The notes: generated by a model from the sequence alone, not told the origin. DNA of 64,000 bases from Gymnopus androsaceus JB14 (GCA_009733575.1 ML769610.1:1-64000), one strand, 5' to 3'. Positions 1-12,015 are shown, numbered from the stretch's first letter. Numbers and translations: made by a program.

Positions 1-1
1 C

Positions 2-1141
2 AATATTCCCAAGTTTCATTCCCTCCTTCATTATATTGAATCCATTCGCTGGTTGGGCACTACTGATAACTACAACACAGAGATGTTCGAACGCTTACAC
101 ATTGACTTTGCCAAGGAAGGCTGGAAAGCCAGCAACAAGCGGGATCATTTCCCTCAAATGGTCAAGTGGCTCTCCAGGCAGGAAAAGATTGCGTCGTATG
201 ATTTCCTACAGGTCTTGGCTGGATGAATCCGAGAGCAAACGATGCTGGAAGTACAGAGGAGGAGCTACAGAGAGATGGTGAGGATGCAGGAACAAACACA
301 GAGGAGGATACGGTTTTTGATGTTGCAAAGAGATCTGATCGAGTTGGAAAGGGTTATAATGCCTCTCCACCAATAAGAGGACAACTAATCTTGGCGAAAT
401 ATCCCTGCAGAATCGAAGAAAAGTTTAGCACAAATCCTTATCTCACATGCTGCTCCGGGATTCTTAGCCCATTTAAAGCTGTTCTTGAATGCTTTTCTTC
501 CCCTTGGCCGCCGAGTTCCAGATCAACTGGCACTTGCCGGTACCCTCCCATTTACCCAGTTGGATGTCTGGCACCGGTACAAGTTCTCACCGAGCAATCT
601 ATTCGATGACGATTTGGATGGGATACATGAAACCGTTAAGGCCATTCCCGTCTCCAGGCGCTCACACATTCCGTGATTCGATACTCTCATTGTAATGGTT
701 GGCGATGATGCACAGTCAACTGCTCTTGATGGTACTGTATTCATTCCTTTGTTCCTACCGGATGCTAATGATACTAGACTGCAGAGTAGCCAGGCTGAGA
801 GTAATCTTCCGCCTACCCACGACTGTTACTCGGAACGGTTTTCCTGAAGATGCGCCTATGGAATGGCCTACAGAACCGTTGGCTTATGTTGACTTGGTTC
901 ACTAACTTTACTTCACCTGAGTCGGACACAGGCTATGTACCGTGTCCAGCCTTCAAAAGATTCTAAGTATCAAGATCGGGCTGCAATCGTTTACCTCACA
1001 GATATTCGACAAAGCTGCATGCTCACGCCCAGCAGAGCTAACTGGGATCCATCTTGGACTACTAATAATATTCTTGACAGATGCAAGTCATTTTTTGTAA
1101 ACAACATGCAGAGTAAATATAGCTACCAGACAATATATTGA
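2..1141 (+). pseudogene. Plavaka/DUF6830-type transposase, C-terminal remnant
   Basis: Frame 2 from the first bases reads NIPKFHSLLHYIESIRWLG, followed by TTDNYNTEMFERLHIDFAKE and WKASNKRDHFPQMVKWLSRQ, up to a stop at about 224. This is the conserved C-terminal block of basidiomycete Plavaka-type (CACTA-related) transposases. The protein continues in pieces: FLPLGRRVPDQLALAGTLPF near 490-550, TLIVMVGDDAQ near 683, then ARLRVIF with PLAYVDLV at 795-900. The last part matches the texture of the DUF6830 tail (RVIFxLP...LAYVxxF). At least three frame changes are needed, so it is dead. Its 5' part lies outside the window. Family assignment is from memory of conserved motifs; Plavaka versus another CACTA-like clade is not settled. 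Confidence 0.7.
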
Positions 1142-1253
1142 ACTGTATTGAAGAGTCGAGTCATGAAGAGTCGAGCCATGAAGAGTCAAGTCATAATGAG
1201 ATGGGTATAAACATCAGTTCATTTTGACTTGTCCTCTGTACATTCTACTCATC

Positions 1254-3395
1254 ATGTCTACCTCTCAGAAGCCGAAGAAACCTTCGAAGCAATTGATCAA
1301 ACCCAACTTACCCAACTCATGCTCGCCAAAGGGTGACGCAGAAAATTCTTCTCATCCTCCCAGGAAGCGTACAAGCAATCATGGCAACTCTTCGCAACCT
1401 TCTAAGAAGTTGAAGATGAAATTGGGTGGTGAAGTGTTGAAACCCCTTACATCTGTTGTTAACGGAGGTGGGAGTCGCTCAAATAGCCAGACAAATGGAA
1501 CAATGACAGTAGCAGGTATGCTCTTGATTGTTTTTTTGTTCCAAAATAAATCTTATTCAATCTCTTCAAGGAAAGGCCACCAGAGAGTCCGTTCAATTGA
1601 CCAATTATATGTCGACCCTCATCCATGCAGCTCCCGTGCCCCTCCCTCAAAGTATGTATCCTCTTTCAATTTGCGTGACACCTATTCTGATATTTCTTCT
1701 TTGAAGAGAATCAACTGAATGAGACTGAGATGAGTTTCTTGCAAGATGTCAGTAAAGGTAGCATCTCGTTGTGTTGATTGTCCCTTTCCCTTGCTGATCT
1801 GCTTCTAGGGTCCAGCCAGAAAGACGATGAGCCCGTTTCGGATGACGATGACAACGAAAGTGTTGAAAATGGGGAAGAAAATCGAGACAGACAATAATGA
1901 AGAGGATGAAGACAACGTACGTGTTATAATACTCTCCGTTTCTAATACCCTTTATATGTATGACTGCTTTTACCTAGATCATGGTCAGAGGATGTTAACC
2001 TCCCAAACTGTCAGAGAAGCAAGTCCGGGAAAGACAGGGGTTTGAGCTCCAAGGTCCTGCTTTCAGAATTCGCAAATCCTAAACTGGCTAGGTTGGCAAA
2101 ACGCTGTGCTCGAATGGCAATGTGCACAGTCAACATGTGTCCAGAGGACCCCTTGTTTAGTTGGCCTACATTTACCAACGAAATAGAAAGGTTGGTGAAA
2201 GAGGGCAGGGGCTCTGATTTGGTTGAGTCTTTAAAGACAGTTAATGATGACCCGGAGGGAAGGGATAAACTTGTTAAGTTTGTAAGTATGCAGTTACTCT
2301 CTCGCCTTAGCCTAACCTAACATTCCTTTTATGAGATGAATTATGGGGCATCTGCTATTCGTTTAGACATTGGGAGAGAAACTCGTATCCGCACTGCCCA
2401 ATACTTTGACATCCCTGAGATGCAAAGTTCCCAAGAAATTGTGTGTGCAAGTTAATGACCTTTGAAACTTCTTCCATATTCATCTTTTGCCTAGATATCT
2501 TTGGTCACATGGCTTCTCAAAGACCGGCGTTACCACCATTCTGGAGTGGACTTAGAGGTTTGCTTATTCTCATAGCTAAGTATTTTGGTATTAATTAATC
2601 ATTGTCACTATCAGACTAGGACAAACGACCGTTTCCCTTTTCGTTCACCCCTAATTGGCCAGCTATTACGTGGATACTTCATTGAAAACAAACCCAAGCA
2701 GGATTCGGTGCTAGTTCAGCAACTCCACCGAGAAAAATGTATCCCCATTCCCTTGATTATCATGATTGTTGTTTTGGTATGTCTGAATTCATTGATAAGC
2801 CTGTCTAAATGCTCACTACTCTTGCAATGTACAAAGATAGGCCACGTTCTGCAAGAATATGCATCTGGTTATAGAATGGATCATCCATTCTCAGCTACTC
2901 ATCTAGCCAGCCAGTGAAGTCTTCATGATCTATGCTGTGTGGCTCCCTTTCTAATGTTTGTGAATAGCTACCGCGCCGTGACAAATACAATGACCAACCT
3001 CCAGGAGTTGTCAGCTGACTATGTTGACCTCTTACAAACTGAGTTATACGAAGCGATGTTGTGAGTGTTGTGAAAACGTCATCATAATTGTTGCACTCAT
3101 TCCTTTCTGCCTTTCTAGAACCGCTGGAGCCTGACATTGTTCCTTCCCAGACATATGACTATGCTGACTTGAATGCATTTGCTGCAAGCGCAAAGTCATC
3201 TGCCATTGGTCAGGGAGGTACCGACGCCGACAATGGTGACAGCAATGGCAACAATAACAATAACAATGGCAATGACGACAATGGCAATGGCGGGGAAATG
3301 GCAATAGCAGCAGTGAGGTCAATGGTAGCAATGGCAATGGCAATGGCTCTAGCAATGGTGAGGAAAATGGTAATAGCAACGGAGATGCTGAATAA
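1254..3395 (+). pseudogene. Multi-intron fungal gene of unknown function (DUF6532-like?), decaying
   Basis: The ATG at 1254 starts MSTSQKPKKPSKQ, a Lys/Ser-rich N-terminus. Clear GT-AG introns are at 1516-1570, 1652-1706 and 1758-1808, with more downstream. Exon 4 is acidic (DDEPVSDDDDNESVENGEEN) and then hits an in-frame stop, although a neighbouring frame continues acidic (DNNEEDEDN), which points to a frameshift near 1890. Later exons encode ISLVTWLLKDRRYHHSGVDL, then FRSPLIGQLLRGYF, then YRAVTNTMTNLQELSADYVD, then EPLEPDIVPSQTYDYADL, and end in an Asn/Gly-rich tail. The order and texture resemble the large basidiomycete families of DUF6532-type hypothetical proteins found near transposons; this is only a tentative guess. 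A second frameshift near 3295 moves the tail out of frame. No function can be assigned. Confidence 0.5.
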
Positions 3396-4318
3396 TGGGT
3401 GATGATAGCTGGCTTGTTTATCTGCTATTTTTCAATTAGATAGGTATGTACATACATGGCGCAATCAATATATAGATGCTTCGAATGTTATAATGAATGC
3501 CTTATTTTGAACCAATCAATTCTTTGATTACAATGAATCAAAGCTTACAATATTACATCTTTGGGCAATCAATATTGCTTTGAAGGATATTTAGTGTATA
3601 CATATACTGCTAGGAGGTTGCATTAGGCATTATACACAGATCTCCGAGAAAAAACCAATAATACATCCATTCATTCAGATGATAACCTCAAGTCCTTGCA
3701 GGTGTTTATAGGAATACCCTAGGGATACCCTAGCAACTAAAATTAAACAAGGGAACTTTAAGTATCTCTTGGCTAACCCTAGTCCCCATAGGAAATGGGG
3801 GGTGTCCCTTGGGACCCTCAGGGAGCTGAGGGAGCCTGGGCTCTCTGGGTGTCCCAGGCACACTGAGGGTATCTAGGTTTGACTTAAATTTCCCTAGGCA
3901 ATAGGGTACTTTTGCAGATGTTATTGGGAGGGTTTTGGGTGGGATGTCTGCGGGCCCTCCAACCGTAGCAGTAGTACTAGTAGTACCATTCGTCGTAGGA
4001 CAGGGAGACTCCTCCGATGTAACAGACTAGAGCATGATATGGCGGGTGTCGAGCCCGAGGCATACTCATACCAGTCAAAAAAAAAAAAAAAAGTCAGTCC
4101 ACCACTTGTACACGCAGTGAGGAAACACATCGCATGACAACAAGAGACTAGGAGTTGACATTAGTATATACCAGAAGGGAATTGCAGCGACGTACCGTAT
4201 CCGAAGGCCTATCGTACGCCTAAGCTCTGTCAAGGCTGACCCGTCATCGTGCAGTGTTCATTGAATACCAATTAGATCATCCAATGTTCATAAGAGCAAA
4301 AGTATAGCAAGGAAAAAA
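3396..4318. other. Non-coding, CCTAGG/CCCTGAGG-rich stretch with poly-A tract
   Basis: No coding potential was recognised. From about 3700 to 3915 the sequence is rich in short CCCTAG, CCTCAGG and CCTAGG words, the same texture as the subterminal arrays of family C elements elsewhere in the window. Near 3914-3926 it reads ACTTTTGCAGATG, close to the family C right end (CATTTTTGCTGATG). No matching left end or target duplication was found, so it is at most a decayed relative. A 16-17 A run lies at about 4077-4093. Confidence 0.35.
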
Positions 4319-5069
4319 TCAGAGCCTGTTCAAATTGCGCCCAGGTCGAGTCACCGTATAACTAGCAAAAAAGCTTGTGAATTCCAAAGAGTTTCCGATA
4401 TATGCAACAACGAATTTCTCTGGGTTGTCATCTGAGTCGCGGGTGACTGTAACGGGTATTTGGCATCGGTGTTCCCAAGAGGATGGTACATCGACTTGTA
4501 GTACGAGGGAACTGCCAGTAGACCTGTACGGAATGCACTGGGCCGGGAGATACGCTGTTTTGGTCAATTTGAAACCGTATTCAGTGCTTTAGGATGATGA
4601 GGGTGGAATCAGCGTATGGGAGTACGAAAGAGCAGGGTCAATCGAATTTCGTCGTTTAGTGGCAGCCATGACGACAACATTCAAGCGCACTTTAAGGCCA
4701 TGTGCATGAGAATTGTGATACTACACGACATTCGACTTCTCCGTTGGTCTGAAGCAGAATTTAGTTACTGGGTCCAAATAAAGTGTAGAAATTCACCTTT
4801 TTGGTGCAAGAGTCAAATTCATCGATGGAGATCATAGCAGGAGAGTTCTTCTCTGCCTCTTCAATACCTTTGTCAGGTGAATTCACTCTCTCCAGGCATT
4901 TCACTCGTAATTTCTGGTCCATATCCCCAGGTCGAGCCGCCGCACAAGAGGGATCGATTTTTAGAGGAAATAAGTCCCAGCAAAGAAAGAAGTCGGAAAA
5001 CTTCACCAGAATAAATGGAAAACACGTACCACAGGCCTGAAGATTTATTGAGAATGTTTGGGTTGTCAT
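4319..5069 (-). CDS. Possible small spliced gene of unknown function
   Basis: On the minus strand an ATG at 5069 opens MTTQTFSINLQAC, followed by a possible GTACGT donor. Further exon-like pieces encode DMDQKLRVKCLERVNSPDKG and SIDEFDSCTKK. A later block near 4319-4560 encodes VDVPSSWEHRCQIPVTVTRD and NPEKFVVAYIGNSLEFTSFF. The second block has alternating hydrophobic residues, like a small beta-rich domain. No family was recognised and the splice model is uncertain; it could be a chance run of open frames. Confidence 0.25.
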
Positions 5070-6703
5070 TCGGCATGTTGATTGAACATTGAAAGCAAAG
5101 TTTAACCCGGCCCCGGACCGTAAGAATCACGCTAGCCCCTAGGCGCTCAATGGGCGTTTCTTTCGAGCTCGTCGTTCAAAACGACAGTCTCAAGCTGAGA
5201 TGATGACAGATATCATCCGGACGCTCCGGGATTGTTTAATACATGTATGTTAGTCCTTATTATGGAGAAAATACACTTATTGAGCACATTAACTTGAGGG
5301 AAACTTCATTTTATTTGGAATACTAGTTGTACTTTCTAGAATCGAGCTCGTTATTCTAAGCGATGAACTTGAGCGGCAAGCCAGCTATCAATGGTAGGAA
5401 TGTCCCAAAGGTTGGAGGATATAAATTTACTAGTACCAGCTTTATTATATATCTTCAATGATTTCACAAATTGTACAGAAGCAGAAAGTACGTACAATAA
5501 TCATTGGGTCCATATCGACCATGGATTCAACATGTACATTTTGCCAACATAGATCTTTAGGGGGCAAAGATAAAGTCTAAGTATCATATTGAAATGTATC
5601 CTACAGTGTTAGAGGTGACCGTCACCTCCGAATGAGTACACATCCTAAATACTCTGCTTGCATGCCATAGGTGCTCGAAATGGAACCATGATACTTATCC
5701 GAGATGAAACAACTCACAAAAGCCATAATTTCTAGATTCTGGTTTTGGATATGCAAAAGTGTAATGACGGAAATAAGTACGTGACCAAACCCTTTGAAAG
5801 TTGCAAATGTGCCACCGAGAGTATTTGAGGAACTTGTTTGGAGCATTGTGCTTGAATGCAACATAAACTGGATTGATTAGCATGAGTGATAAATGGACAA
5901 TGATACCCAATAAGAACGAAAGGAGGACTGTCTCATTGAAGAATGAGGTCCCAGCCGAGAATGATCGGTGATGCTGAAGCTGAATAGGGGAAGCATCGGT
6001 ACTAGAGACAACAACTTTAAGTTCTAGTTGAATTCCAACCGGATTGACTAAGATGTCTGTCAGGGACGTGAAATTTGAAAAGCAAAGTACAATACAAACC
6101 GGATTGACTAAAATGGAGGAGAGGCACTTTTGTGTAATCGAGATTGGAGTAAGCAAATGGTTTATATAGATAGTCTCTCAGATAGAGTTTGAATTGGTAC
6201 CGCTTTGACCGCTTTGACCGTTTGATATTCACATGTCGTGTATCTTGCCTTTTACATCCAATCTTGGAAAGAACAAGACTCCGACTAACGAGAGGACCAT
6301 GAGCATGGCGTCCTTCACGCTCGTAGCGTCCTTCATATCTATAACGACATTTGCACCATGTGACTCAGCTCAGCCGTAATTCCCGCATTCCGTTGATTCA
6401 TCATTCAATAATCTTCCTTCCCTCTGCCACAACCACGTTCTTGCTTTGACGCGTCAAATCCACGAATCCTTGTCTCTATATTGAGCAGGTTATTCATACT
6501 CATTTGGAGCTGGTAGATCTGCAAGTGTTCTGTTATTGTACGGGTGCTCACTGGGTATTTAGCGCAGAAGGTTGAAGAGAGATCTGCAAGGAAGGATAAA
6601 TGGGATGTTTCTGGCCATTAGTGCTCCTATATCGAGGAAGCACATAGGTGTAGTGAATAAAATGTAGCTGTTATGAATAGATTGTAATGTCACATACTAT
6701 TGC
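5070..6703. other. No recognisable gene; thrice-repeated short motif
   Basis: A minus-strand open frame covers about 5695-6156, but it has no family signature. Its only pattern comes from a repeated DNA word: AACTGGATTGATTAGCATG near 5866, AACCGGATTGACTAAGATG near 6037 and AACCGGATTGACTAAAATG near 6099. A short tandem (CGCTTTGACCGCTTTGACCG) lies at about 6201. Nothing else is supported here. Confidence 0.4.
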
Positions 6704-6900
6704 TCAAATGGTGTAGTGGTTTAAGCTTCTTGGCTGTGCCTAATATTCCCCAACTCACAGAGGTCTACTGTTCGAGCCATAGTCCTGCCATTAATTTTGG
6801 CTCGGATTGTGGCCGTTTCGGAAAGCCTCCGATCCACGGGCGCACTGTGTCCCATTTGGGAAGGGCGGTGCAGTCACAAGGCCTTGACTACTAGGGATTT
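6704..6900 (+). repeat. tRNA-like / SINE-like segment
   Basis: TGGTGTAGTGGTTTA at about 6709-6723 fits a Pol III A box (TGGYNNAGTGG), and GGTCTACTGTTCGAGCC ending near 6778 fits a B box (GGTTCGANTCC). Spacing is compatible with a tRNA-derived head. I could not fold a complete functional tRNA: the acceptor arms do not pair cleanly. A tRNA-derived SINE head with a ~120-bp body is therefore more likely than a working tRNA. Only one copy is seen in the window. Confidence 0.35.
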
Positions 6901-7012
6901 ATCCATGGCTGTCCTTTCTTAAGGATGCATGGTAATATCCCTGTTGCATTGGCTGCATTGGCAACTATGGTATTATCCCTGTTCAAGCATTCCTAACTTG
7001 TGGATATATCCC

Positions 7013-7266
7013 AGGTTCAAGCAGTCAGGATTGCAGCTATGGCTGCTTCGACGCCGAAGCCTTATGCAAACGTTCTGGGACCGGATGGCAAGTTAAAGCC
7101 AGCCGAGATGGAGCGCTGCAAGAAGAATAATCTTTGTACTTTCTGTGGCGGAAAACACAAAGTCGAGGATTGTAATAAGTGGAACAAGTCAAACAACTCT
7201 AGTGGGCGTTCCACTCAAACACAGGAGGCACAACCTTCCATCGTCACGCCGACGTCGGAAAAATAG
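7013..7266 (+). pseudogene. Gypsy-1 gag, C-terminal fragment with zinc knuckle
   Basis: The frame ends in a nucleocapsid-like segment MERCKKNNLCTFCGGKHKVE followed by DCNKW. The Cys/His spacing is C-x2-C-x3-H-x4-C, one residue shorter than the usual retroviral CX2CX4HX4C knuckle; related fungal Gag proteins often show this form. The stop is TAG at 7264. The upstream capsid region is absent, so this is a 5'-truncated gag. The following pol frame is offset by -1. Confidence 0.7.
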
Positions 7267-7337
7267 TCCGCAACTCCTGTACCCCGGTACGAAACAGGAG
7301 TTGCGTTGACCAGGTCCGTACCTCTGGGGAATTATTC

Positions 7338-10300
7338 CTGAACGCATCCGCTCTTTCTACTTACAAACGATCTCTTACTATACCATTAGTTACAGAAATT
7401 CTGATCCTCGATGAATCGGAAAATACTTCCTCTCTTCTCAAATTCTTAACACTTGTTGACTCTGGTTCTACAGACTGTTTCATTGATTTCCGATATGTTG
7501 CGCAAAATGATATTCCTACCTCTCCAATTCCGCCAATCAATTTACAACTTTTCAATGGTTCACTTTCACTGACACCGATATTGCAGATCGCGAACTTAGA
7601 TGTTCGGTTCCCTTCCAGCGAGCTTATTTCGCTCACCTTCTTCGTCACATTGTTAGACTCGACCTGCAAAGCCGTTCTAGGTTATAGTTTCACCAGAGGC
7701 AGCAAGAATGCTATAGCAAACCCTGATAACTTAGGATTTGCTATTGTAGCAAATCCTGATAACTATTATAGGGGAGCCGACACCTAGCTGCTATAGCAGA
7801 CTATGGTACTATAGGGTTAGGGTTATGGTTAGGTAATGCTACCAGATGGTCATGTGACATAAAAAGTTAGGGTTAGGGTTAGCTTTAGCTAACCCTAACC
7901 TGGTCCATACAGTGGTCTGGGCTATCATGTGACCGTGGGAAAGTTAAGGTAAGGGTTAGCTAAAGTACCTGGTCCACACATGAGGTGGAGTAGGTATGGT
8001 TAGGGTTTAGGGGTGAGGACAATGTCGGGGGTGCGGGGGCTTGCCCCCGCTGTTCAATATAGGGTTATATAAAAGGAAAGGCTCCGCTGGGTCAGGGTTA
8101 GGGTAACATGATAAGATAAGGTTATGGGTGGGTAGCCATCACTACCACGGGGCAAGGGGGGGGTGTCAGTTTTTTCCCATGGGCAGCGGTTCAGGCTGTA
8201 CAAAAATCGCAATTTTTGGCTCTATACAACAGTATCAGCATGCTATAGCATTAATATAATGCTATCTGGTTTGCTATAGCACTCCCCTATAATAGTTATC
8301 AGGATTTGCTATAGCATTCTTACTGAACCAGCTGATAGTTTTTCGACCCGCTACAATCCGTTGATTGACTGGGAATCCAGAAACATTACATTCCGAAAAC
8401 CCTCTAAAGTCGACGTCTCGCCGACGAATTCGGTCGATCGTTTCGATCGATCCGAAACAGATTCTTCCCCTTCAGGAAAATCATCTATTCCAAAAGTTGC
8501 TCCTGTTACAGGATCGCCTTGCGGAAATCACTCTCGAACTATCCCTCGACCTTTATCCGAGAAGTTCCCTTACGAACCAATCTACTCCTATCCATCGGTG
8601 ATTCACCAACGAGCTTCGAAACTCGATTCCAACGACATCGACATCGCTTTTGTCAGCGCTGCAGCTTTCCACCAGATCTGTAAGGATTCCGGGGAAGAGC
8701 CACTGCTTCTGCGGGCTATCCGTTTGGAAACAATTGCACGCGCGGCGACCACAGATCAGCCGCACAAAGAAGACCTGGGTGTTCCTAAAGAATACCATGA
8801 TTTTCTAGACATCTTCGATGAAATCGAAGCCGATGTCCTTGCTGAACACCGACCATACAACCTCAAAATTGAATTGGAGGAAGGTGCTGAACCTCCACTC
8901 GGCCGCATCATTCCGCTATCGCCGAGAGAACAAGAAGCCCTTCGTGAATTCCTGGATACGCATCTGAAAACTGGTTTTATTGCACCATCGAACTCGCCGC
9001 ATGGCGCTGCCGTCCTCTTCGCACCGAAGAAAGACGGAAAGCTTCGACTTTGCATCGATTTCAGAGGTTTGAACAAAATCACAAAGAAGGATTGCTATCC
9101 GTTACCGCTCATATCAGATCTCCTTGACGCGCCTAAAAAGCGCGCATCTACACCAAAATCGACCTCAAACACGCTTATCACCTCGTGCGCATTAACAAGG
9201 GAGACAAATGGAAAACTACCTTTCGTACCCGCTGGGGTTCCTACGAATGGAATGTTATGTCTTTCGGACTCACCAATGCTCCTGCCGCCTGGCAACAATT
9301 TATCAACGATGTTCTTGCCGACATGATAGACGTCAACGTCATTGTGTACCTCGATGACATCCTCATCTATTCCGACAATGAGGAAAGTCACCGAGACCAT
9401 GTCCGTGAAGTTCTCCGCCGACTCCGCAAACATTGATTATTTGCTAACGCCAGCAAATGCGAATGGAGCGTTGACATGGTTGAATATCTGGGTTACATTA
9501 TGTTGCCAGCCGGTCTCACCATGGCTGCCGACAAAGTACAAGCAATCGTTGACTGACTGACACCTAGAAAGGTTAAAGATATTCAGTCATTTCTTGGCTT
9601 CGCAAATTTCTATTGCCATTTTATTTATAATTATTCCGACATTGTCGTGCCATTGACTCGCCTCACTCGAAAGAGTGTCGATTGGGTCTGGTCGATCAAA
9701 TGTCAAGAAGCTTTTGAAAAGCTTAAATGGGCTTTTACCCATGCTCCGATCTTAGCTCACTGGGAGCCCGATCGTCCACTCATTGTCGAAACCGACGCCT
9801 CCGATTATGCTCTTGCAGCAATTCTTTCGATTGTCCTTGCCAACGGCGAAGTCCATCCAATCGCTTTTCTCTCCCGCACATTCCAAGCTGCAGAACTCAA
9901 CTATGACACCCACGACAAAGAACTTTTAGCAATCTTTGAGGCTGGCGACACTACCTCGAAGGTTCCGGCAATCTGATCGACGTTGTTACCGACCACAAGA
10001 ACCTTGAATACTTCTCAACAACGAAAATTCTTACGAGGCAACAAGTTCAATGGTTGGAATACCTTCACCAGTTCAACATGGTAATTCGCTTCCACCCGGG
10101 TAAATTAGGAGAGAAACCGGATTCGATCACTAGACGGTGGGACGTCTATCCGAAAGAGGGGGATATCGGCTACGCGCAAGTTAATCCTCATAATTTCAGA
10201 CCCATATTCACTAACAAGCAATTAACCGTTTCACTTCAAGCAACCTTTCTCAAAGGTCCCGCCCTTCGCGCGTCGATTGTCTTAGACATCAATGCTTTAC

Positions 10301-11763
10301 ACCAAGCAATCCGACTTGCTCTTCCGCTCGATCCTGAATCCGCCACCGGTCTCGAACTAGCGAAGGATCCCTCTAAGCCTCGATGGGAACTGAAACCAGA
10401 TGGATTACTACGCTTAGATGAGCGGATCTATGTTCCAAATCATTCCGATCTCCGTCTTCAAGTTCTTCGTTATTTTCATGATCATCCACTTTCCGGTCAT
10501 TTCGGCAAAAACCGCACTCTCGAAGCTATTAGACGATCGTACACTTGGCCGAAAGTCCGCGAATTCGTTCGCAACTATGTTGGTTCATGTACCACCTGCG
10601 GTCGAAACAAACCGCGTCGTCATCGCCCTTACGGTCTTCTTAAACCTCTTCCTGTTCCAGTCCAACCTTGGGATTCCTTCTCAATGGACTTTATCGAACA
10701 ACTTCTGAAATCTGGTATCTATACCGCCATCTTAGTGGTTGTCAATTGCGCATCGAAACAAGCAATATTCATCCCTTGCGATGATAAAATCACTTCTGAA
10801 CAGCTAGCCGATCTATTCGTGATTCATGTGTTCTCCAAACATGGAGTCCCAAGTCACGTAACTTCAGATCGCGGCACCGAATTCGTTTCCGCTTTCTTCC
10901 GAGCACTTGGTCAATCTCTATCAATGAACCTCCACTATACTTCTGGGTATCATCCGGAAGTGGACGGACAAACCGAAAGAGTTAACCAAACGTTGGAACA
11001 GTACATTCGGATCTATTGCTCCTACCAGCAAGATGACTGGTCAGACTTGCTTCCAATTGCAGAGTTCGCTTACAACAATGCTCCTAATGCATCTACTGGT
11101 CTTTCGCCGTTTTTGCTAATAAGGGTTATCATCCGAGTATCACTATCCGACCCGAGATTGATATACGCTCAGACCTTGCTCGCGACTTTGTTGTTAATCT
11201 CGATGAAGTTCATAAATTCCTTCGCGACACAATCGCCGATGCACAAGTTCATTATAAAGAACAAGCGGATCGCAAACGAATTCCTGCACCAGAATTTGCG
11301 ATCGATTCCGAAGTTTTTGTTCTGGCTAAACATATCAAATCCACTCATCCTACTGACAAATTCGCCGAAAAGTATCTTGGACCTTTTCGAGTTATCTCTC
11401 ATCCGAGTTCATTGGCATACAAACTCAAACTTCCGAAATATCTCAGCCGCATTCACCCAGTTTTCCATGTATCTCAATTGGAGCCAGTAATCCCAAATCC
11501 AATCCCTGGATGTGTTCAAGCAGCACCTCCCCCGATCGAAGTCGATGGCGAAGAAGTTTACGAAATCGCTGAAGTACTCAATTCGAAAATCGATCGTCGT
11601 TATCACCGTTGTCCACTTCGCTACTACGTACGCTGGTATGGGTATGAAGGCACTGATGATGAATTCGCATGGGTCGCCGCCGATGAACTTCAAGCTGATG
11701 AGATGGTCGAAGCATTCCATCGCCGATACCCAGCGAAACCCAATCCTCAAACTCCGATTTCTT
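7338..11763 (+). pseudogene. Gypsy-1 pol: protease-RT-RNase H-integrase-chromodomain
   Basis: The protease active site reads LTLVDSGSTDCFID (about 7445-7490). A family A insertion interrupts the protease-RT linker; after its removal the frame reads [14 protein letters not shown] without a break. RT carries [20 protein letters not shown] and the catalytic [13 protein letters not shown] (about 9340-9380). RNase H follows (IVETDASDYALAAIL, near 9790). Integrase has an HHCC finger (GHFGKNRTLEAIRR...CTTCGRNK) and the DDE pieces MDFIEQ, SDRGTEF and GQTERVNQ. The chromodomain is EVYEIAEVLNSKIDRRYH to VRWYGYEGTDDEFAWV (about 11560-11760). Frameshifts lie near 9140, 9942 and 11118; stops at 9434 and 9554 replace a Gly and a Trp codon. 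Not functional. Confidence 0.88.
7691..8334. mobile_element. Family A element, copy 1 (644 bp, 7-bp TSD)
   Basis: Outer ends are CACCAGAGGC (left) and GAACCAGCTG (right). It is flanked by ATAGTTT at 7684-7690 and again at 8335-8341. Excising the element and one copy restores the Gypsy-1 pol frame, which confirms the boundaries. Just inside are long inverted repeats (AAGAATGCTATAGCAAA on each side), then TTAGGG-rich DNA and a GGGGGCTTGCCCCC palindrome near 8035. It has no coding capacity. The 651-bp net insertion is a multiple of three but contains stops. Confidence 0.85.
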
Positions 11764-12015
11764 AATCGTATGTTTCCATTATCCTTTCTTCTTTTCCGTT
11801 TCAACGGAATAAGTATTCGCTATGATAGTGAATTGAGTGAATACTTATTTCGATTATTTTCTTTCCGCTGATGAACTCTAGTTCGCCGTATTTAAACTCA
11901 TATTACTTATTCAACTAATTTCACCAAGAAAAACTATTATCGATTATATACCAAAGATCATTTTATATGTACAAGGCGGGCGAAGAAGCAAGCGCTGCCG
12001 ATTCAGCCGCCGAAT
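11764..12015. other. Gap between Gypsy-1 pol and the antisense gene
   Basis: About 250 bp of AT-rich DNA between two convergent coding regions of Gypsy-1. No motif was recognised; it may hold both 3' ends. Confidence 0.5.

Noticed and set aside
36..281. Open frame beginning at a TTG inside the transposase remnant
   Set aside because: It overlaps the Plavaka-type frame in another phase and has no independent features.
699..905. Short frame read as a separate small gene
   Set aside because: Its second half matches the DUF6830-like tail, so it is a piece of the decayed transposase.
3690..3935. A fourth family C element
   Set aside because: Only a right-end-like sequence was found; no left end and no matching 2-bp flanks.
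5695..6156. 153-codon minus-strand frame with three NPV repeats
   Set aside because: The pattern comes from the spaced DNA motif; no start context, splice logic or family features.
6704..6780. Functional tRNA gene
   Set aside because: A and B boxes are present, but the acceptor and anticodon stems do not pair.
7820..8110. A real chromosome end
   Set aside because: TTAGGG runs are short, imperfect, in both orientations and bounded by element ends inside a retrotransposon.
7700..8325. Family A copy 1 limited to the strong inner inverted repeats
   Set aside because: Comparison with the other copies and the 7-bp duplication show that the element extends 9 bp further on each side.
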